64,000 nucleotides of DNA from CAXMQS01 sp964195995. GTDB taxonomy: Bacteria > Actinomycetota > Acidimicrobiia > Spongiisociales > JAOTWH01. A program made the translations under genes and the position numbers. This document shows, piece by piece, positions 6,909 through 15,830 of the stretch; the first letter of the stretch is position 1, and the number at the start of each line of letters is the position of its first letter. The notes below the pieces were generated by a model. That model had not been told where the DNA came from. It saw only the letters and a list, made by a program, of their open reading frames with translations, and made no database searches. The stretch is from contig CAXMQS010000092.1 of assembly GCA_964195995.1 (NCBI GenBank), positions 1 to 64,000 on the forward strand, in the 5' to 3' direction.

Positions 6909-8315
6909 CTAGCCGACTGAGCCGATCATCTGGAGTTCGATGAGGCGGTTGAGCTCAACGGCGTACTCCATGGGGAGTTCCTTGACCACGGGCTCAATGA
7001 AGCCGGCGATGATCATGGCGGTGGCTTCTTCCTCTGTCAGGCCTCTGCTCATCAGATAGAAGAGCTGGTCGTCGCCAACCTTGGAGATGGTGGCCTCGTG
7101 GCCGATCTGGGCGTTGGCCTCTTCGATCTCCATGTAGGGGTAGGTGTCGGAGCGTGACTCCTCGTCGAGGATCAGCGCGTCACAGCGCACGAACGATTTG
7201 ACGTTCTCGGCGCCGGGCTCGACCCGCACCAGGCCCCGGTAGCCGCCGCGGCCACCGTCCTTGGTGATCGACTTGGAGGTGATCAGCGATGTGGTGTTGG
7301 GCGCGGCGTGCACCATCTTGGCACCGGCATCCTGATGCTGGCCCTCGCCGGCGAAAGCGATGGACAGCACCTCGCCGTGGGCGCCCTCTTCCATGAGCCA
7401 CACCGCCGGGTACTTCATGGTGAGCTTGGAGCCGATGTTGCCGTCGATCCACTCCATGGTGGCGTTGCGATAGGCCGCGGCCCGCTTGGTCACCAGGTTG
7501 TAGACGTTGTTCGACCAGTTCTGGATGGTGGTGTAGCGGCAGCGTCCGCCTTCCTTGACGACGATCTCGACAACAGCACAGTGCAGCGAATCACTGGTCC
7601 AGACGGGCGCCGAACAGCCCTCGACGTAGTGCACCGAAGCGCCTTCGTCGACAATTATCAGTGTGCGCTCGAACTGGCCCATGTTCTCGGCGTTGATGCG
7701 GAAGTAAGCCTGCAGCGGCTGGTCGAGGTGGACGCCTGGGGGAACGTAGATGAATGAGCCGCCAGACCACACCGCCGAGTTGAGAGCGGCGTACTTGTTG
7801 TCGTTGGGCGGGATGATGGTGCCGAAGTACTCCTGGACGATCTCGGGGTACTCACGGACGGCCGTGTCCATGTCGCAGAAGAGAACGCCCATCTCCTCGA
7901 GGTCCTCGCGGTTGCGGTGGTAGACGACTTCGGACTCGTATTGGGCGGTGACGCCGGCGAGGTACTTACGCTCCGCCTCGGGGATGCCGAGCTTCTCGTA
8001 GGTCTCCTTGATGGAGTCGGGGACCATGTCCCAGTCCTTGGCCTGGCCCTCGGTTGGCTTGATGTAGTAGTAGATATCGTCGAAATCGATGTCGTTGAGG
8101 CTGCCGCCACCACCCCACTGCGGAACAGGCTTACGCAGGAAGCGGGTATAGGCCTTGAGGCGGAAGTCCAGCATCCACTGGGGCTCGCCCTTCATGGACG
8201 ACATCTCACGGATGATCTCTTCGTTTAGGCCCTTACGCGGCTTGAAGACGTAGTCATCTTCGTCGTCGTGCCAGCCCAGCTTGTACCCGCCAAGGTCAAT
8301 GTCGACTGTTGTCAT
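6909..8315 (-). CDS. sufB: Fe-S cluster assembly scaffold SufB
   Basis: 468 residues from the ATG at 8315, preceded by GAGAGG. The protein matches SufB over its whole length: N-terminal [20 protein letters not shown], the [20 protein letters not shown] segment, the beta-helix core, and the C-terminal [20 protein letters not shown], which holds the conserved Cys involved in cluster assembly. SufB works in the cytoplasm in a SufBCD complex that builds [4Fe-4S] clusters from persulphide sulphur. No sufC, sufD, sufS or sufU lies beside it: the 3' flank is the repeat-rich accessory region, so it is an orphan here. The leader (8316 onward) contains alternative hairpin arms. Confidence 0.97.
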   Translation of the reverse strand: MTTVDIDLGGYKLGWHDDEDDYVFKPRKGLNEEIIREMSSMKGEPQWMLDFRLKAYTRFLRKPVPQWGGGGSLNDIDFDDIYYYIKPTEGQAKDWDMVPDSIKETYEKLGIPEAERKYLAGVTAQYESEVVYHRNREDLEEMGVLFCDMDTAVREYPEIVQEYFGTIIPPNDNKYAALNSAVWSGGSFIYVPPGVHLDQPLQAYFRINAENMGQFERTLIIVDEGASVHYVEGCSAPVWTSDSLHCAVVEIVVKEGGRCRYTTIQNWSNNVYNLVTKRAAAYRNATMEWIDGNIGSKLTMKYPAVWLMEEGAHGEVLSIAFAGEGQHQDAGAKMVHAAPNTTSLITSKSITKDGGRGGYRGLVRVEPGAENVKSFVRCDALILDEESRSDTYPYMEIEEANAQIGHEATISKVGDDQLFYLMSRGLTEEEATAMIIAGFIEPVVKELPMEYAVELNRLIELQMIGSVG

Positions 8316-8416
8316 GGGTTCCTCTCGGGCACGTAGTGTGCCGCGCCTGCCGTCCCTAACCAATGGCTCATTTGCGGGCGCCTGATCACTTGGAGCCTGC
8401 CTGATGACCTTGCGGG

Positions 8417-8499
8417 GAGGCGCCGGAAAGGCGGGAAGGGGGGAGTAAACCGTCCCGGCGCCTCAGACCCGCGTACCACTACAACGCATGAGGCGCCGG
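8417..8499 (-). promoter_or_regulatory. Three-arm alternative hairpin region upstream of sufB
   Basis: The 10-mer GAGGCGCCGG occurs at 8417-8426 and 8490-8499, and its exact reverse complement CCGGCGCCTC at 8455-8464. The middle arm can therefore pair with either outer arm (loops ~28 and ~25 nt), the layout of a conformational switch or attenuator. It lies 100-185 bp upstream of sufB, on the side of its promoter, and 80-160 bp upstream of the divergent gene at 8577. A DNA-binding site with multiple half-sites is an alternative reading. Confidence 0.45.
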
Positions 8500-8576
8500 C
8501 GGCGTTCCCGACTGTCGCCTTGGCGTCGCTCTCATCCAGGCCTTGGCTCCTCGTAGCCTTCTGTAAGCTCGCCGCC

Positions 8577-9029
8577 ATGCCAGTTCTCCTCGTTGGAGCA
8601 GACACGGCGCTCGGTCGAGCAGCCGTCGCCGCCCTCACCCCGGCCGCGTCACAGATGAGGGCCTTCGTCACGGACCCGTCCGTAATCGACGAGCTGCGGG
8701 GCTACGGCGCTACTGTCGCCGTTGGGGACGTGTCGGATGCCTCCCACCTGGCCGGGGCAGCGCTCGGAGCTTTCAGCGCCATCCTCATCGCCGACGCCGC
8801 CAACGATTCAAGAGAGCGCTCCTTCGCCGCCGACGCCCTCGAGGTGTACGACGCCTGGGCGGAAGCATTGAGGGACGCCGGTGTCAGGCGCATCATCTGG
8901 GTGGGAGACGAACCACCCGAGTCCATCGCTGGCCTCGACGTGGAAGTGGCCAACGTAGATCCTTCGGCCGGAATCGACACCGCCATCGCTGCCATCCAGT
9001 CGCTTGACGACGCAGCCGAGTTGGAATGA
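8577..9029 (+). CDS. Rossmann-fold NAD(P)-binding protein
   Basis: 150 residues from the ATG at 8577, which gives MPVLLVGADTALGRAAVAAL, a beta-alpha-beta dinucleotide-binding start with a GxxxxxG-type loop as in atypical SDR/NmrA proteins. DVSDASHLAGAALGAFSAIL fits the next beta-alpha unit, and RRIIWVGDE the following strand. It is short for a catalytic SDR and lacks a YxxxK motif, so it may be a sensor or accessory protein. Its stop overlaps the next start (ATGA), so it is translationally coupled to the Zn-dehydrogenase gene. Confidence 0.6.
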   Translation: MPVLLVGADTALGRAAVAALTPAASQMRAFVTDPSVIDELRGYGATVAVGDVSDASHLAGAALGAFSAILIADAANDSRERSFAADALEVYDAWAEALRDAGVRRIIWVGDEPPESIAGLDVEVANVDPSAGIDTAIAAIQSLDDAAELE

Positions 9030-10066
9030 AGGCGGTTCGCTACCACGGCGGGACCGATCTGCGGCTCGAAGACATCGATCCCCCATCGCCACAGCTGGAT
9101 GAGGTTGTCGTCGACGTGGTGGCCTGTGGCGTTTGTGGCTCTGATCTGCACTTCCTCGATGGTTCGGCCAAGACGTCGAGGACGCCGATCACGCTCGGTC
9201 ACGAGATCGCGGGTGTTGTCGCCGACAGCAGGGCCGGAGCGTGGTCGACCGGTGACCTGGTGGTCGTAGCCGCTGGAGTCAGCTGCGAGGCGTGCTCGCG
9301 CTGTCTCGAGGGTCGGAACAACCTCTGTGAGGCCGTGCTGATGACCGGCGTCGATTTCGACGGGGGGTGGGCCGAGCAGGTCGTCATTCCTTCCCGAGCG
9401 CTCATCAGCAGGCCGCCGACGCTCGACGCGACATCGGCAGCCGTGGCGGCAGACGCCGGAGCAACCGCCCTTCACGCCATCGAGCGCCGGGGCGCCGTCC
9501 AACCCGGCATGGCGGTGGCCGTCATCGGCATCGGCGGCCTCGGATCATTCGCCGTTCAGATCGCCAAGCTGCTGGGCGCCGCGCCCATCATCGCCGTCGA
9601 CACCAACCCACTGGCTCTAGAGCTAGCCACGGCACTGGGAGCGGACGAGGTCGTCGACGCGTCCGCCTCCGAGTCCGTTGGTCGCCAGGTCAAGCTGCTG
9701 TCCGAAGGTGGAGTCGATGTGGCTGCCGAGTTCGTGGGCGCGGCGACCACCGTCGACGCTGCCATCAAATCCCTGCGACGCGGCGGGATCGCAGTCGCCA
9801 CCGGTATCGGGAACACGCCGCTGGCCACGATTCCGCCAACCCTGTGGGCGATGTCCGAATACGAGTTGCGCGGCTCCTTCGGCTCGCTGCTCGGAGATAC
9901 CGAGAGGATCCTCGACTGGCTCGACGCCGGCGACCTGCAACCGCCCCCACTACGCCCGGTCACATTGGAACAGGCGCCCGATACCATCGTGGCCGCCGCC
10001 TCAGCCAAGAACGATCCTTCCAGGCTGGTCGTCGAGCCCAACCGCCCAACCAAGGATGCCCTATGA
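9026..10066 (+). CDS. Zinc-dependent alcohol dehydrogenase
   Basis: 346 residues. Medium-chain dehydrogenase with catalytic-zinc motif CGVCGSDLH (residues ~35-43), GHE (~64), the structural-zinc loop CEACSRCLEGRNNLC (~93-107), and the Rossmann motif GIGGLG followed by the VDTNPLALELA region. It should oxidise a secondary or cyclic alcohol with NAD(P), cytoplasmically. It overlaps by 4 bp with both neighbours (8577 and 10063 genes), so the three form one coupled operon; the pairing with an LLM oxidoreductase suggests consecutive steps on one small molecule, not identified. Confidence 0.85.
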   Translation: MKAVRYHGGTDLRLEDIDPPSPQLDEVVVDVVACGVCGSDLHFLDGSAKTSRTPITLGHEIAGVVADSRAGAWSTGDLVVVAAGVSCEACSRCLEGRNNLCEAVLMTGVDFDGGWAEQVVIPSRALISRPPTLDATSAAVAADAGATALHAIERRGAVQPGMAVAVIGIGGLGSFAVQIAKLLGAAPIIAVDTNPLALELATALGADEVVDASASESVGRQVKLLSEGGVDVAAEFVGAATTVDAAIKSLRRGGIAVATGIGNTPLATIPPTLWAMSEYELRGSFGSLLGDTERILDWLDAGDLQPPPLRPVTLEQAPDTIVAAASAKNDPSRLVVEPNRPTKDAL

Positions 10067-10836
10067 AGATACGAATCGCCGTCCAGCTGCAGCCCCAACA
10101 CGCCGACATGTCAGCCATCATGAGCGCGGTTGCTCAAGCGGAGGAGATGGGCGCGGACATCGCCTACAACTGGGACCACTTCTACCCGCTGTGGGGCGAA
10201 GCCGATGGCAAGCACTTCGAATGCTGGACGATGCTCGGTGCCTGGGCTCAAGCCACGGAGAAGATCGAGATCGGACCCCTGGTCAGCTGTAACTCTTACC
10301 GCAACCCCGAACTGCTCGCCGACATGGCCAGGACGGTCGACCACATCGCCGGAGGGAGGGTCATCTTCGGCATCGGCTCAGGTTGGTTCGAAAGGGACTA
10401 CGACGAGTACGGCTACGAGTTCGGCACAGCTCCAGGACGCCTGCGCCAACTCGACGCCGCGATGCCTCGTATCGCCGCCCGCTGGGAGAAGCTCAACCCC
10501 CCGGCACCGCGCAAGATGCCGGTGCTCATCGGGGGTGGCGGCGAGAAGGTCACACTTCGGATAACGGCGGAACACGCCGACATCTGGCATGGTTTCGGCA
10601 GTCCCGAGACCATCTCCCACAAGAACAGCGTGCTCGACGCGTGGTGCGCCAAGATCGGGCGCGACCCATCCTCTATCGAGCGGTCAGTTGGTCTGCAGGA
10701 CCCGACACGCATCGACAAAGCTGACGAACTCCTCGCGGCCGGTGCCCAACAGTTCACCCTTCCCTTCGAGGGGCCCGATTACGACCTGGCTCCATTGGCC
10801 GATTGGTTGGCATGGCGGGACGCCAAGAACGCCTGA
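10063..10836 (+). CDS. LLM-class (F420-type) oxidoreductase
   Basis: 257 residues from the ATG at 10063, whose ATGA overlaps the stop of the dehydrogenase gene; longer frames upstream lie inside that gene. Typical LLM features: RIAVQLQPQHADMSAIM, WDHFYPLWGEADGKHFECW, IGPLVSCNSYRNPELLADMA, GGRVIFGIGSGWFERDY and PVLIGGGGEKVTLR. Cofactor is probably F420 given the WDHF/N-terminal pattern. Last gene of the three-gene operon; substrate unknown. Confidence 0.85.
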   Translation: MKIRIAVQLQPQHADMSAIMSAVAQAEEMGADIAYNWDHFYPLWGEADGKHFECWTMLGAWAQATEKIEIGPLVSCNSYRNPELLADMARTVDHIAGGRVIFGIGSGWFERDYDEYGYEFGTAPGRLRQLDAAMPRIAARWEKLNPPAPRKMPVLIGGGGEKVTLRITAEHADIWHGFGSPETISHKNSVLDAWCAKIGRDPSSIERSVGLQDPTRIDKADELLAAGAQQFTLPFEGPDYDLAPLADWLAWRDAKNA

Positions 10837-10892
10837 TCAGCTGTTCCTCGACAACGGCGACTTCCGGTACTCCCGAGAAGCCGGCGCTGGAT

Positions 10893-11081
10893 TCATCGCG
10901 GCAGCTGAAGAGTGGATGAGCTCTCGCTAGACGGTCTATGACGGTGGAGAAGGAGCTCAGCGATGACCGCACTGACTTTGGCTCTCGTGGCATCGCTGAC
11001 GTTAGGAGACCGGTTCAGTACGCGAGAGACGGTCCCCACCCCAACTCCCGCTTTCGCAGCGACATCGAGGATCGTCGTCAT
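10893..11081 (-). pseudogene. Truncated LacI-family regulator (HTH only)
   Basis: The first ~43 residues (MTTILDVAAKAGVGVGTVSR, then VLNRSPNVSDATRAKVSAVIAEL) are a textbook LacI N-terminal HTH plus part of the hinge region. After that the frame becomes unrelated (LLLHRHRPSS) and stops at 62 residues. The ~280-residue ligand-binding domain is absent, and the next gene's 3' end is only 57 bp away, so no room remains. It is best read as a remnant left by deletion. A free-standing HTH protein is less likely. Confidence 0.7.
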
Positions 11082-11165
11082 GCAGGGCCCCTGTTGGTGG
11101 CGCGCACGCTACGACTCCAGTAAGGGACATAACGACTGATACTGCCTATCGCTACCCTGCTCGGC

Positions 11166-13115
11166 ATGCTTTTCGACTACACGAACATCACATCTGACGA
11201 CGTAACGACAATCGCCGGCCGTGCCATTGACGACGCGGAAGCCCTTGTTGCGGCCGCCCTCTCGGGCGAGCGCACCTGGGAGGGGACGATGTCGCCGCTC
11301 AACGAGATGGTCGCCTCCATGACCATTGCAGGCGGCAAGAGCGCTTTCCTCGGCAGAGCACACCCAGACGATGCCGTTCGCGAAGCCGCAACGGCAGTCG
11401 ACGAACGCATGCAGAAGTTCGCCAGTGAGCTGGACTTCCGCACCGATCTCTATCAAGCCATCAAGGCGTACGCCGAAACCGACGAGGCCAAGTCACTCGA
11501 GGGAGAGAAGGCCCGCCTGTTGGAGTTCACACTCCGCGACTTTCGCCGAGCCGGCCACGAGTTGACGGAGGATGAGCGAAACGAGCTTCAGGCGCTCAAG
11601 GAACGATTGATCGAGCTCGGCATCGCTTTCGAGCGGAATATCGACGAGTACCGCGATCGCATCGAGGTGACAGGCGATCAGCTCGCCGGTCTCCCCGAGT
11701 CCTACGTTGAGGGGCTCAAGCCCGGTGACGCCGAAGGCACGTTCCAGGTGAGTCTCGACTATCCGGAGTACTTCCCGTTCATGCGCCAGGCCCACAACCG
11801 GGAGCTCCGCCAAGAGCTGGAGTTCAAGAACTACACGAGCTCGCCGGAGAACAAGCCGATCCTCGAAGAGGCCGTTGAAGTCCGCAAGAAGATCGCCACC
11901 GTCTTCGGCCTCCCATCGTGGGCCCACTACGGCATGGAAGTCAAGATGGCCAAGAACCCCGAGACGGTAGAAGAGTTCTACGACTCCTTGATCCCCGGGC
12001 TGAACCGCCTGGCAGAATCGGAGTTCGCAGCCCTTCGGACGCTGCTGGCCACAGATCACCCCGATGCCGAGCTGCGGACGTGGGACTATTGGTATCTCGA
12101 CACTCAGCAGCGCAAGAACGACTTCGGCGTCGATCCGAACGAGGTAGCCGAGTACTTCGAGATGCAGGCGGTCATCGACGGCATGTTCGACCTCACGGGC
12201 GAGGTGTTCGGCCTCGAGTACCGCGAGATCAAGGACAACAAGGCTTGGCACGCAGACGTTCAGCTATTCGAGATCATCGACAGGGAGTCGGGCAACGGCA
12301 TCGCCCACTTCTACGCGGACCTCTTTCCGCGTGAAGGCAAGTACACCCATGCCGCCGCCTTCGACCTGGTCAAGGGCCGCCTCCTTCCCAGCGGCAGCCG
12401 GGACAAGCCCGTCGCTGCGATCCTCGCCAACTTCACCAAGCCAACGGCCTCGCAGCCGTCACTGCTCAAGCACGACGAGGTGCTCACGCTGTTCCACGAG
12501 TTCGGGCACATCCTCCACCACTGCCTCACGACGGCACAGCTGGCACGGTTCTCCGGCTTCGACGCCGAGTGGGACTTCGTTGAGGCACCGAGCCAGATCA
12601 TGGAGCACTGGAGCTGGGACCCGGCCGTCCTCAGCAGGTTCGCCAAGCACTACAAGACGGGCGAGACCATCCCCGACACCCTGGTCAAGCAACTGGTTGC
12701 CGTCCGCAATCACAACGAGGGCACGTTCAACCTTCGTCAGGTCTTCCTCGGCAAGCTCGACATGGGCATGCATGGCCCCGACGCCCCGGTTGACCTCGAC
12801 GAGCTCTACGAACGGACCTACCCCATCACAGGCTTCCAGCCCCATGAGGGCACTCTCTTCTACACCAGCTTCGGTCACCTGATGGGCGGCTACGACGCCG
12901 GCTACTACGGCTACCTCTGGTCCAAGGTCTACGGCGACGATATGTACTCCGTATTCGAGGAAGAGGGCGTCACCGACCCCGGTGTCGGAAGGCAGTATCG
13001 CGACGAGATACTCGCCGTGGGCGGGACCCGCGATGCCACAGAGTCGTTGGAAGCCTTCCTCGGTCGCAAGCCCAACAACAAGGCCTTCCTGCGACACCTG
13101 GGGCTCGGCGCCTAG
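11166..13115 (+). CDS. M3 family oligopeptidase
   Basis: 649 residues. The zinc-metalloprotease signature HEFGHILHH (residues ~445-453) with a downstream Glu in the FVEAPSQIMEHW segment identifies the M3A (thimet oligopeptidase/oligopeptidase A/Dcp) family, and the length fits. FYTSFGHLMGGYDAGYYGYLW is the conserved C-terminal substrate-binding region. It cleaves short peptides in the cytoplasm. No Shine-Dalgarno is visible; TACCCT at 11153-11158 sits seven bases before the ATG, the spacing of a -10 box for a leaderless transcript. It is separated from menA by 31 bp. Confidence 0.93.
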   Translation: MLFDYTNITSDDVTTIAGRAIDDAEALVAAALSGERTWEGTMSPLNEMVASMTIAGGKSAFLGRAHPDDAVREAATAVDERMQKFASELDFRTDLYQAIKAYAETDEAKSLEGEKARLLEFTLRDFRRAGHELTEDERNELQALKERLIELGIAFERNIDEYRDRIEVTGDQLAGLPESYVEGLKPGDAEGTFQVSLDYPEYFPFMRQAHNRELRQELEFKNYTSSPENKPILEEAVEVRKKIATVFGLPSWAHYGMEVKMAKNPETVEEFYDSLIPGLNRLAESEFAALRTLLATDHPDAELRTWDYWYLDTQQRKNDFGVDPNEVAEYFEMQAVIDGMFDLTGEVFGLEYREIKDNKAWHADVQLFEIIDRESGNGIAHFYADLFPREGKYTHAAAFDLVKGRLLPSGSRDKPVAAILANFTKPTASQPSLLKHDEVLTLFHEFGHILHHCLTTAQLARFSGFDAEWDFVEAPSQIMEHWSWDPAVLSRFAKHYKTGETIPDTLVKQLVAVRNHNEGTFNLRQVFLGKLDMGMHGPDAPVDLDELYERTYPITGFQPHEGTLFYTSFGHLMGGYDAGYYGYLWSKVYGDDMYSVFEEEGVTDPGVGRQYRDEILAVGGTRDATESLEAFLGRKPNNKAFLRHLGLGA

Positions 13116-13146
13116 GTGTCTCCCGCTACCTCTGAGGTATAGCTCC

Positions 13147-14019
13147 ATGCAACCGTGGCGTGTTGCCGCCCGACCGGCGACACTGTGGGCCGCCATCACG
13201 CCCGTCGTGGTCGGGAGTGCGCTCGCCGAGGCCCAGGACGTCTTCCGCCCAGGTGCCATGGCGGCTGCGCTGGTGGTTTCGCTGGCAATGCAGATCGGTG
13301 TCAACATCGCCAACGATGTCGCCGACGCCGCCAAGGGTGCAGACTCCGCCTCGCGTATCGGTCCGCCGCGGGCAGTGGCGTCCGGGCTGCTGACTCCGAG
13401 CCAGGCGTGGTTCGGCGCACTAACCGCCTTCGGCGTTGCCGGGCTGGCTGCGATCTACCTCGTTGTCATCGCAGGGTGGCCGGTGGTGGTCCTGGGGGTC
13501 TCAGCAGTCGTCGCAGCAGTCTCATACACGAGCGGGCCGGCCTACGGGTATCGCGGGCTCGGCGAGGTCTTCGTCTTCATCTTCTTTGGTCTGGTCGGAA
13601 CGGTCGGTACCAGATTCCTTCACGACAAGACCGCCCCTTCCGAGGCGTGGATCCTCGGCGTGGTGGTCGGCTTGCTGATCACCGCGATACTCGTCGCCAA
13701 CAACTTGCGGGATATCGAAACCGACGAAGAGGCTGGCAAGCGCACCCTCGCGGTGACGATGGGAAGGCGGGCGACGCGATGGCTCTACACCGCGTGCGTT
13801 CTCGGGGCTTTCGCCGTCGTCGCAATGGCCACCGTGCTCGGCGCGCTGCCGGGCGGCACCGCACTGGGCCTGATCGTCACTCCCGCCGCGCTGCCCCTCA
13901 TCCGCATCGCATACACCGAGGTAGCCGGGCCACCACTCATTCGCTTGCTGGCGGGCACCTCACACCTACAGGCCGCCTTCGGTTTCGTGGCCGCCGTCGG
14001 GCTCATTTCGATCGGCTGA
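13147..14019 (+). CDS. menA: 1,4-dihydroxy-2-naphthoate polyprenyltransferase
   Basis: 290 residues from the ATG at 13147 (longer frames upstream overlap the peptidase gene). A UbiA-superfamily membrane protein with about eight to nine hydrophobic helices. The two Asp-rich motifs are present: NIANDVADAAKGAD, and NNLRDIETDEEAGKRTLAV, the latter typical of MenA. PWRVAARPATLWAAITPVVVG is the MenA-type N-terminus. It transfers the polyprenyl chain to DHNA in menaquinone synthesis. Other men genes are not in the window. It ends before a strong bidirectional terminator. Confidence 0.92.
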   Translation: MQPWRVAARPATLWAAITPVVVGSALAEAQDVFRPGAMAAALVVSLAMQIGVNIANDVADAAKGADSASRIGPPRAVASGLLTPSQAWFGALTAFGVAGLAAIYLVVIAGWPVVVLGVSAVVAAVSYTSGPAYGYRGLGEVFVFIFFGLVGTVGTRFLHDKTAPSEAWILGVVVGLLITAILVANNLRDIETDEEAGKRTLAVTMGRRATRWLYTACVLGAFAVVAMATVLGALPGGTALGLIVTPAALPLIRIAYTEVAGPPLIRLLAGTSHLQAAFGFVAAVGLISIG

Positions 14020-14132
14020 AACCCTCAAGGATGGAGCCGCAATTCCGATATCAGTCGGGTAGGTCCGACGGGGCCTGCAGCATGCACCCGATCGATCGAT
14101 CCCCGGCACTCATAGAGCCGGATGCTCATCTG

Positions 14133-14162
14133 GAAACGGACCGGCAGTTGCCGGTCCGTTTC
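14133..14162. terminator. Bidirectional terminator hairpin
   Basis: Perfect 14-bp inverted repeat: GAAACGGACCGGCA (14133-14146), 2-bp centre, TGCCGGTCCGTTTC (14149-14162). It lies between the convergent menA and msrB genes. Short T/A tracts at the base (TTTC on one side, GAAA on the other) suit termination in both directions. Confidence 0.85.
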
Positions 14163-14184
14163 TATTCGTCCAGGCCGACAGGAG

Positions 14185-14580
14185 TCAGTCGGCGTCTTTG
14201 AGGTCGAGGGCTGCCGAGTTGATGCAGTAGCGCTGGCCCGTCGGGTTCGGTCCATCGTCGAAGACGTGTCCCAGATGGGAGTCACAGGCAGCGCACTTCA
14301 CCTCGGTGCGCACCATTCCCAACGAGCGATCCTCGACATTGACAATCGCCTCATTGTCGGCAGGAGAATGGAAGCTCGGCCAGCCGCTTCCGGAATCGAA
14401 CTTGGTGTCCGAGTCGAAGAGCATGGCACCGCAAGCTACGCAGTGATAGCTGCCGTCGTCCTTGACGTCGGTGTACTTGCCCGAGAAGGGCGCCTCGGTG
14501 GCTCCCTGTCTGGTGACGGCGAACTGCTCGGGGGTGAGCTGCTGCAGCCACTCTTGATCTGTCTTTTTGATCTTTTCCAT
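14185..14580 (-). CDS. msrB: Peptide methionine-(R)-S-oxide reductase MsrB
   Basis: 131 residues. Zinc site CVAC and CAAC, the substrate segment [13 protein letters not shown], and the catalytic RYCIN near the C-terminus identify MsrB, which reduces the R-sulfoxide of methionine in proteins using thioredoxin. Cytoplasmic, no signal. No ribosome-binding site is seen; a TACTAT hexamer six bases before the ATG suggests a leaderless mRNA. It is convergent with menA across the terminator. Confidence 0.96.
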   Translation of the reverse strand: MEKIKKTDQEWLQQLTPEQFAVTRQGATEAPFSGKYTDVKDDGSYHCVACGAMLFDSDTKFDSGSGWPSFHSPADNEAIVNVEDRSLGMVRTEVKCAACDSHLGHVFDDGPNPTGQRYCINSAALDLKDAD

Positions 14581-14586
14581 GGACGA

Positions 14587-14592
14587 ATAGTA
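14587..14592 (-). promoter_or_regulatory. Candidate -10 box of leaderless msrB
   Basis: On the minus strand TACTAT is followed by six bases and the msrB ATG (14580). In actinobacteria a TAnnnT at this distance commonly marks transcription starting at the start codon. No Shine-Dalgarno is present, which agrees. Confidence 0.45.
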
Positions 14593-14673
14593 CGGCAGCG
14601 GCGACCTTACGCACCTAGTCAGGTTGGTGCCTGCCGGTCGCGGCTCGATGAGGCCACGAGTAGGGACCCGAGC

Positions 14674-15729
14674 TCAGATCACATCGACGATGGCGGCAGC
14701 GCACCGCCGGTTCTCTTCCTCGGTGCCGATCGTGATCCTCAACCAGGGGCCCATGGGCCGCACCATGATGCCTCGCGTGATCAGGGCCGCGGCGATTGCG
14801 GCCGGATCGAGTCGCGGTTCCCACAGGATGAAGTTGGTCTGGCTGTCGATCACGGTTTCTCCCAGGTCACGAAGAAAGTCGGTCAGATGGGCCCGCCCAG
14901 CGGCGTTGTCTTTGGCCCTGTGCTCCACCAGATCCGGATGCCGCAGGGCCTCGATGGCCGCCGCCTGGGCGAGGGCGGTCGTGGCGTATGGGGGCTGCGG
15001 ACGTCGCAGCGAGCGGATCGTCTCCGGCTGGCCTATGGCGTAGCCGATTCTCATCCCTGCCAGCCCATATACCTTCGAGAAAGTGCGGGTAACGATCACG
15101 TTGTCGCGACTGACGGCGAGAGGAACAGCGGTGGCGTAGTCGGGAGCATCTACGTACTCGAAGTACGCCTCGTCGATCACGATGGTGACCCGGTCGGGAA
15201 CAAGCTCGACCAGGCGCTCGGTGTCAGCTGCCGTCGTGTAGGTGCCGGTCGGGTTGTTGGGGTTGCAGTAGTAAAGGACATTGGTGTCGGAACGAATCGC
15301 CGCGGCGAGCGCAGCCGGATCGAGACGCCACTCGGAGTCAAGAGGAACCGCGATCGGCTCTGCCCCAGCCACCAGCGCCGCCATCCGGTAGACAACGAAG
15401 GACGGGTCGGCGAACACCACGGAAGTCCCGGGACCGCAGGCAGCGAGAGCGATCGACATGAGTACCCCCGTGCTTCCCGGCGCTACCCACAGGTGGTCGG
15501 CGCTGATCTGGTGGCGTTCGGCCAGGGCCTCCACCAGGTAATGGGCGTTGGTCTCGGGATAGCGATGCACCGTGCGTGCGGCCTCGGCGATGACCGCCTG
15601 GACCTCGGGAAAGGGCTCCGTTGGACATTCGTTGGAGGCGAGTTCGGCCAGATCGCCTATCTCGGCGGCAACCGGCTTGCCGGGGTCGTAGGACGGGATG
15701 GTGTCCAGGTCTGGCCTAAGTCTGGGCAA
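14674..15729 (-). CDS. hisC: HisC-like PLP aminotransferase
   Basis: 351 residues using a TTG start at 15729, chosen because AGGAGGTG lies five bases upstream and the residues that follow (PRLRPDLDTIPSYDPGKP) are the usual HisC N-terminus; the ATG 17 codons earlier has no such support. Fold type I aminotransferase: ASNECP, NPNNPTGT, DEAYFEYV, and the PLP lysine in TFSKVYGLAGMRIGY. Histidinol-phosphate or aromatic amino acid transamination is likely. No other his gene is nearby, so an aromatic aminotransferase role is possible. Confidence 0.85.
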   Translation of the reverse strand: MPRLRPDLDTIPSYDPGKPVAAEIGDLAELASNECPTEPFPEVQAVIAEAARTVHRYPETNAHYLVEALAERHQISADHLWVAPGSTGVLMSIALAACGPGTSVVFADPSFVVYRMAALVAGAEPIAVPLDSEWRLDPAALAAAIRSDTNVLYYCNPNNPTGTYTTAADTERLVELVPDRVTIVIDEAYFEYVDAPDYATAVPLAVSRDNVIVTRTFSKVYGLAGMRIGYAIGQPETIRSLRRPQPPYATTALAQAAAIEALRHPDLVEHRAKDNAAGRAHLTDFLRDLGETVIDSQTNFILWEPRLDPAAIAAALITRGIMVRPMGPWLRITIGTEEENRRCAAAIVDVI

Positions 15730-15830
15730 GAGAGCACCTCCTCGTCGCCTCGACGAGTCCCGACACTCCCGCAAGGCCACAGGCCATCAAAGGAGCACGT
15801 CCATCGAGCAACCGGCAGAGGGCCAGCAGT

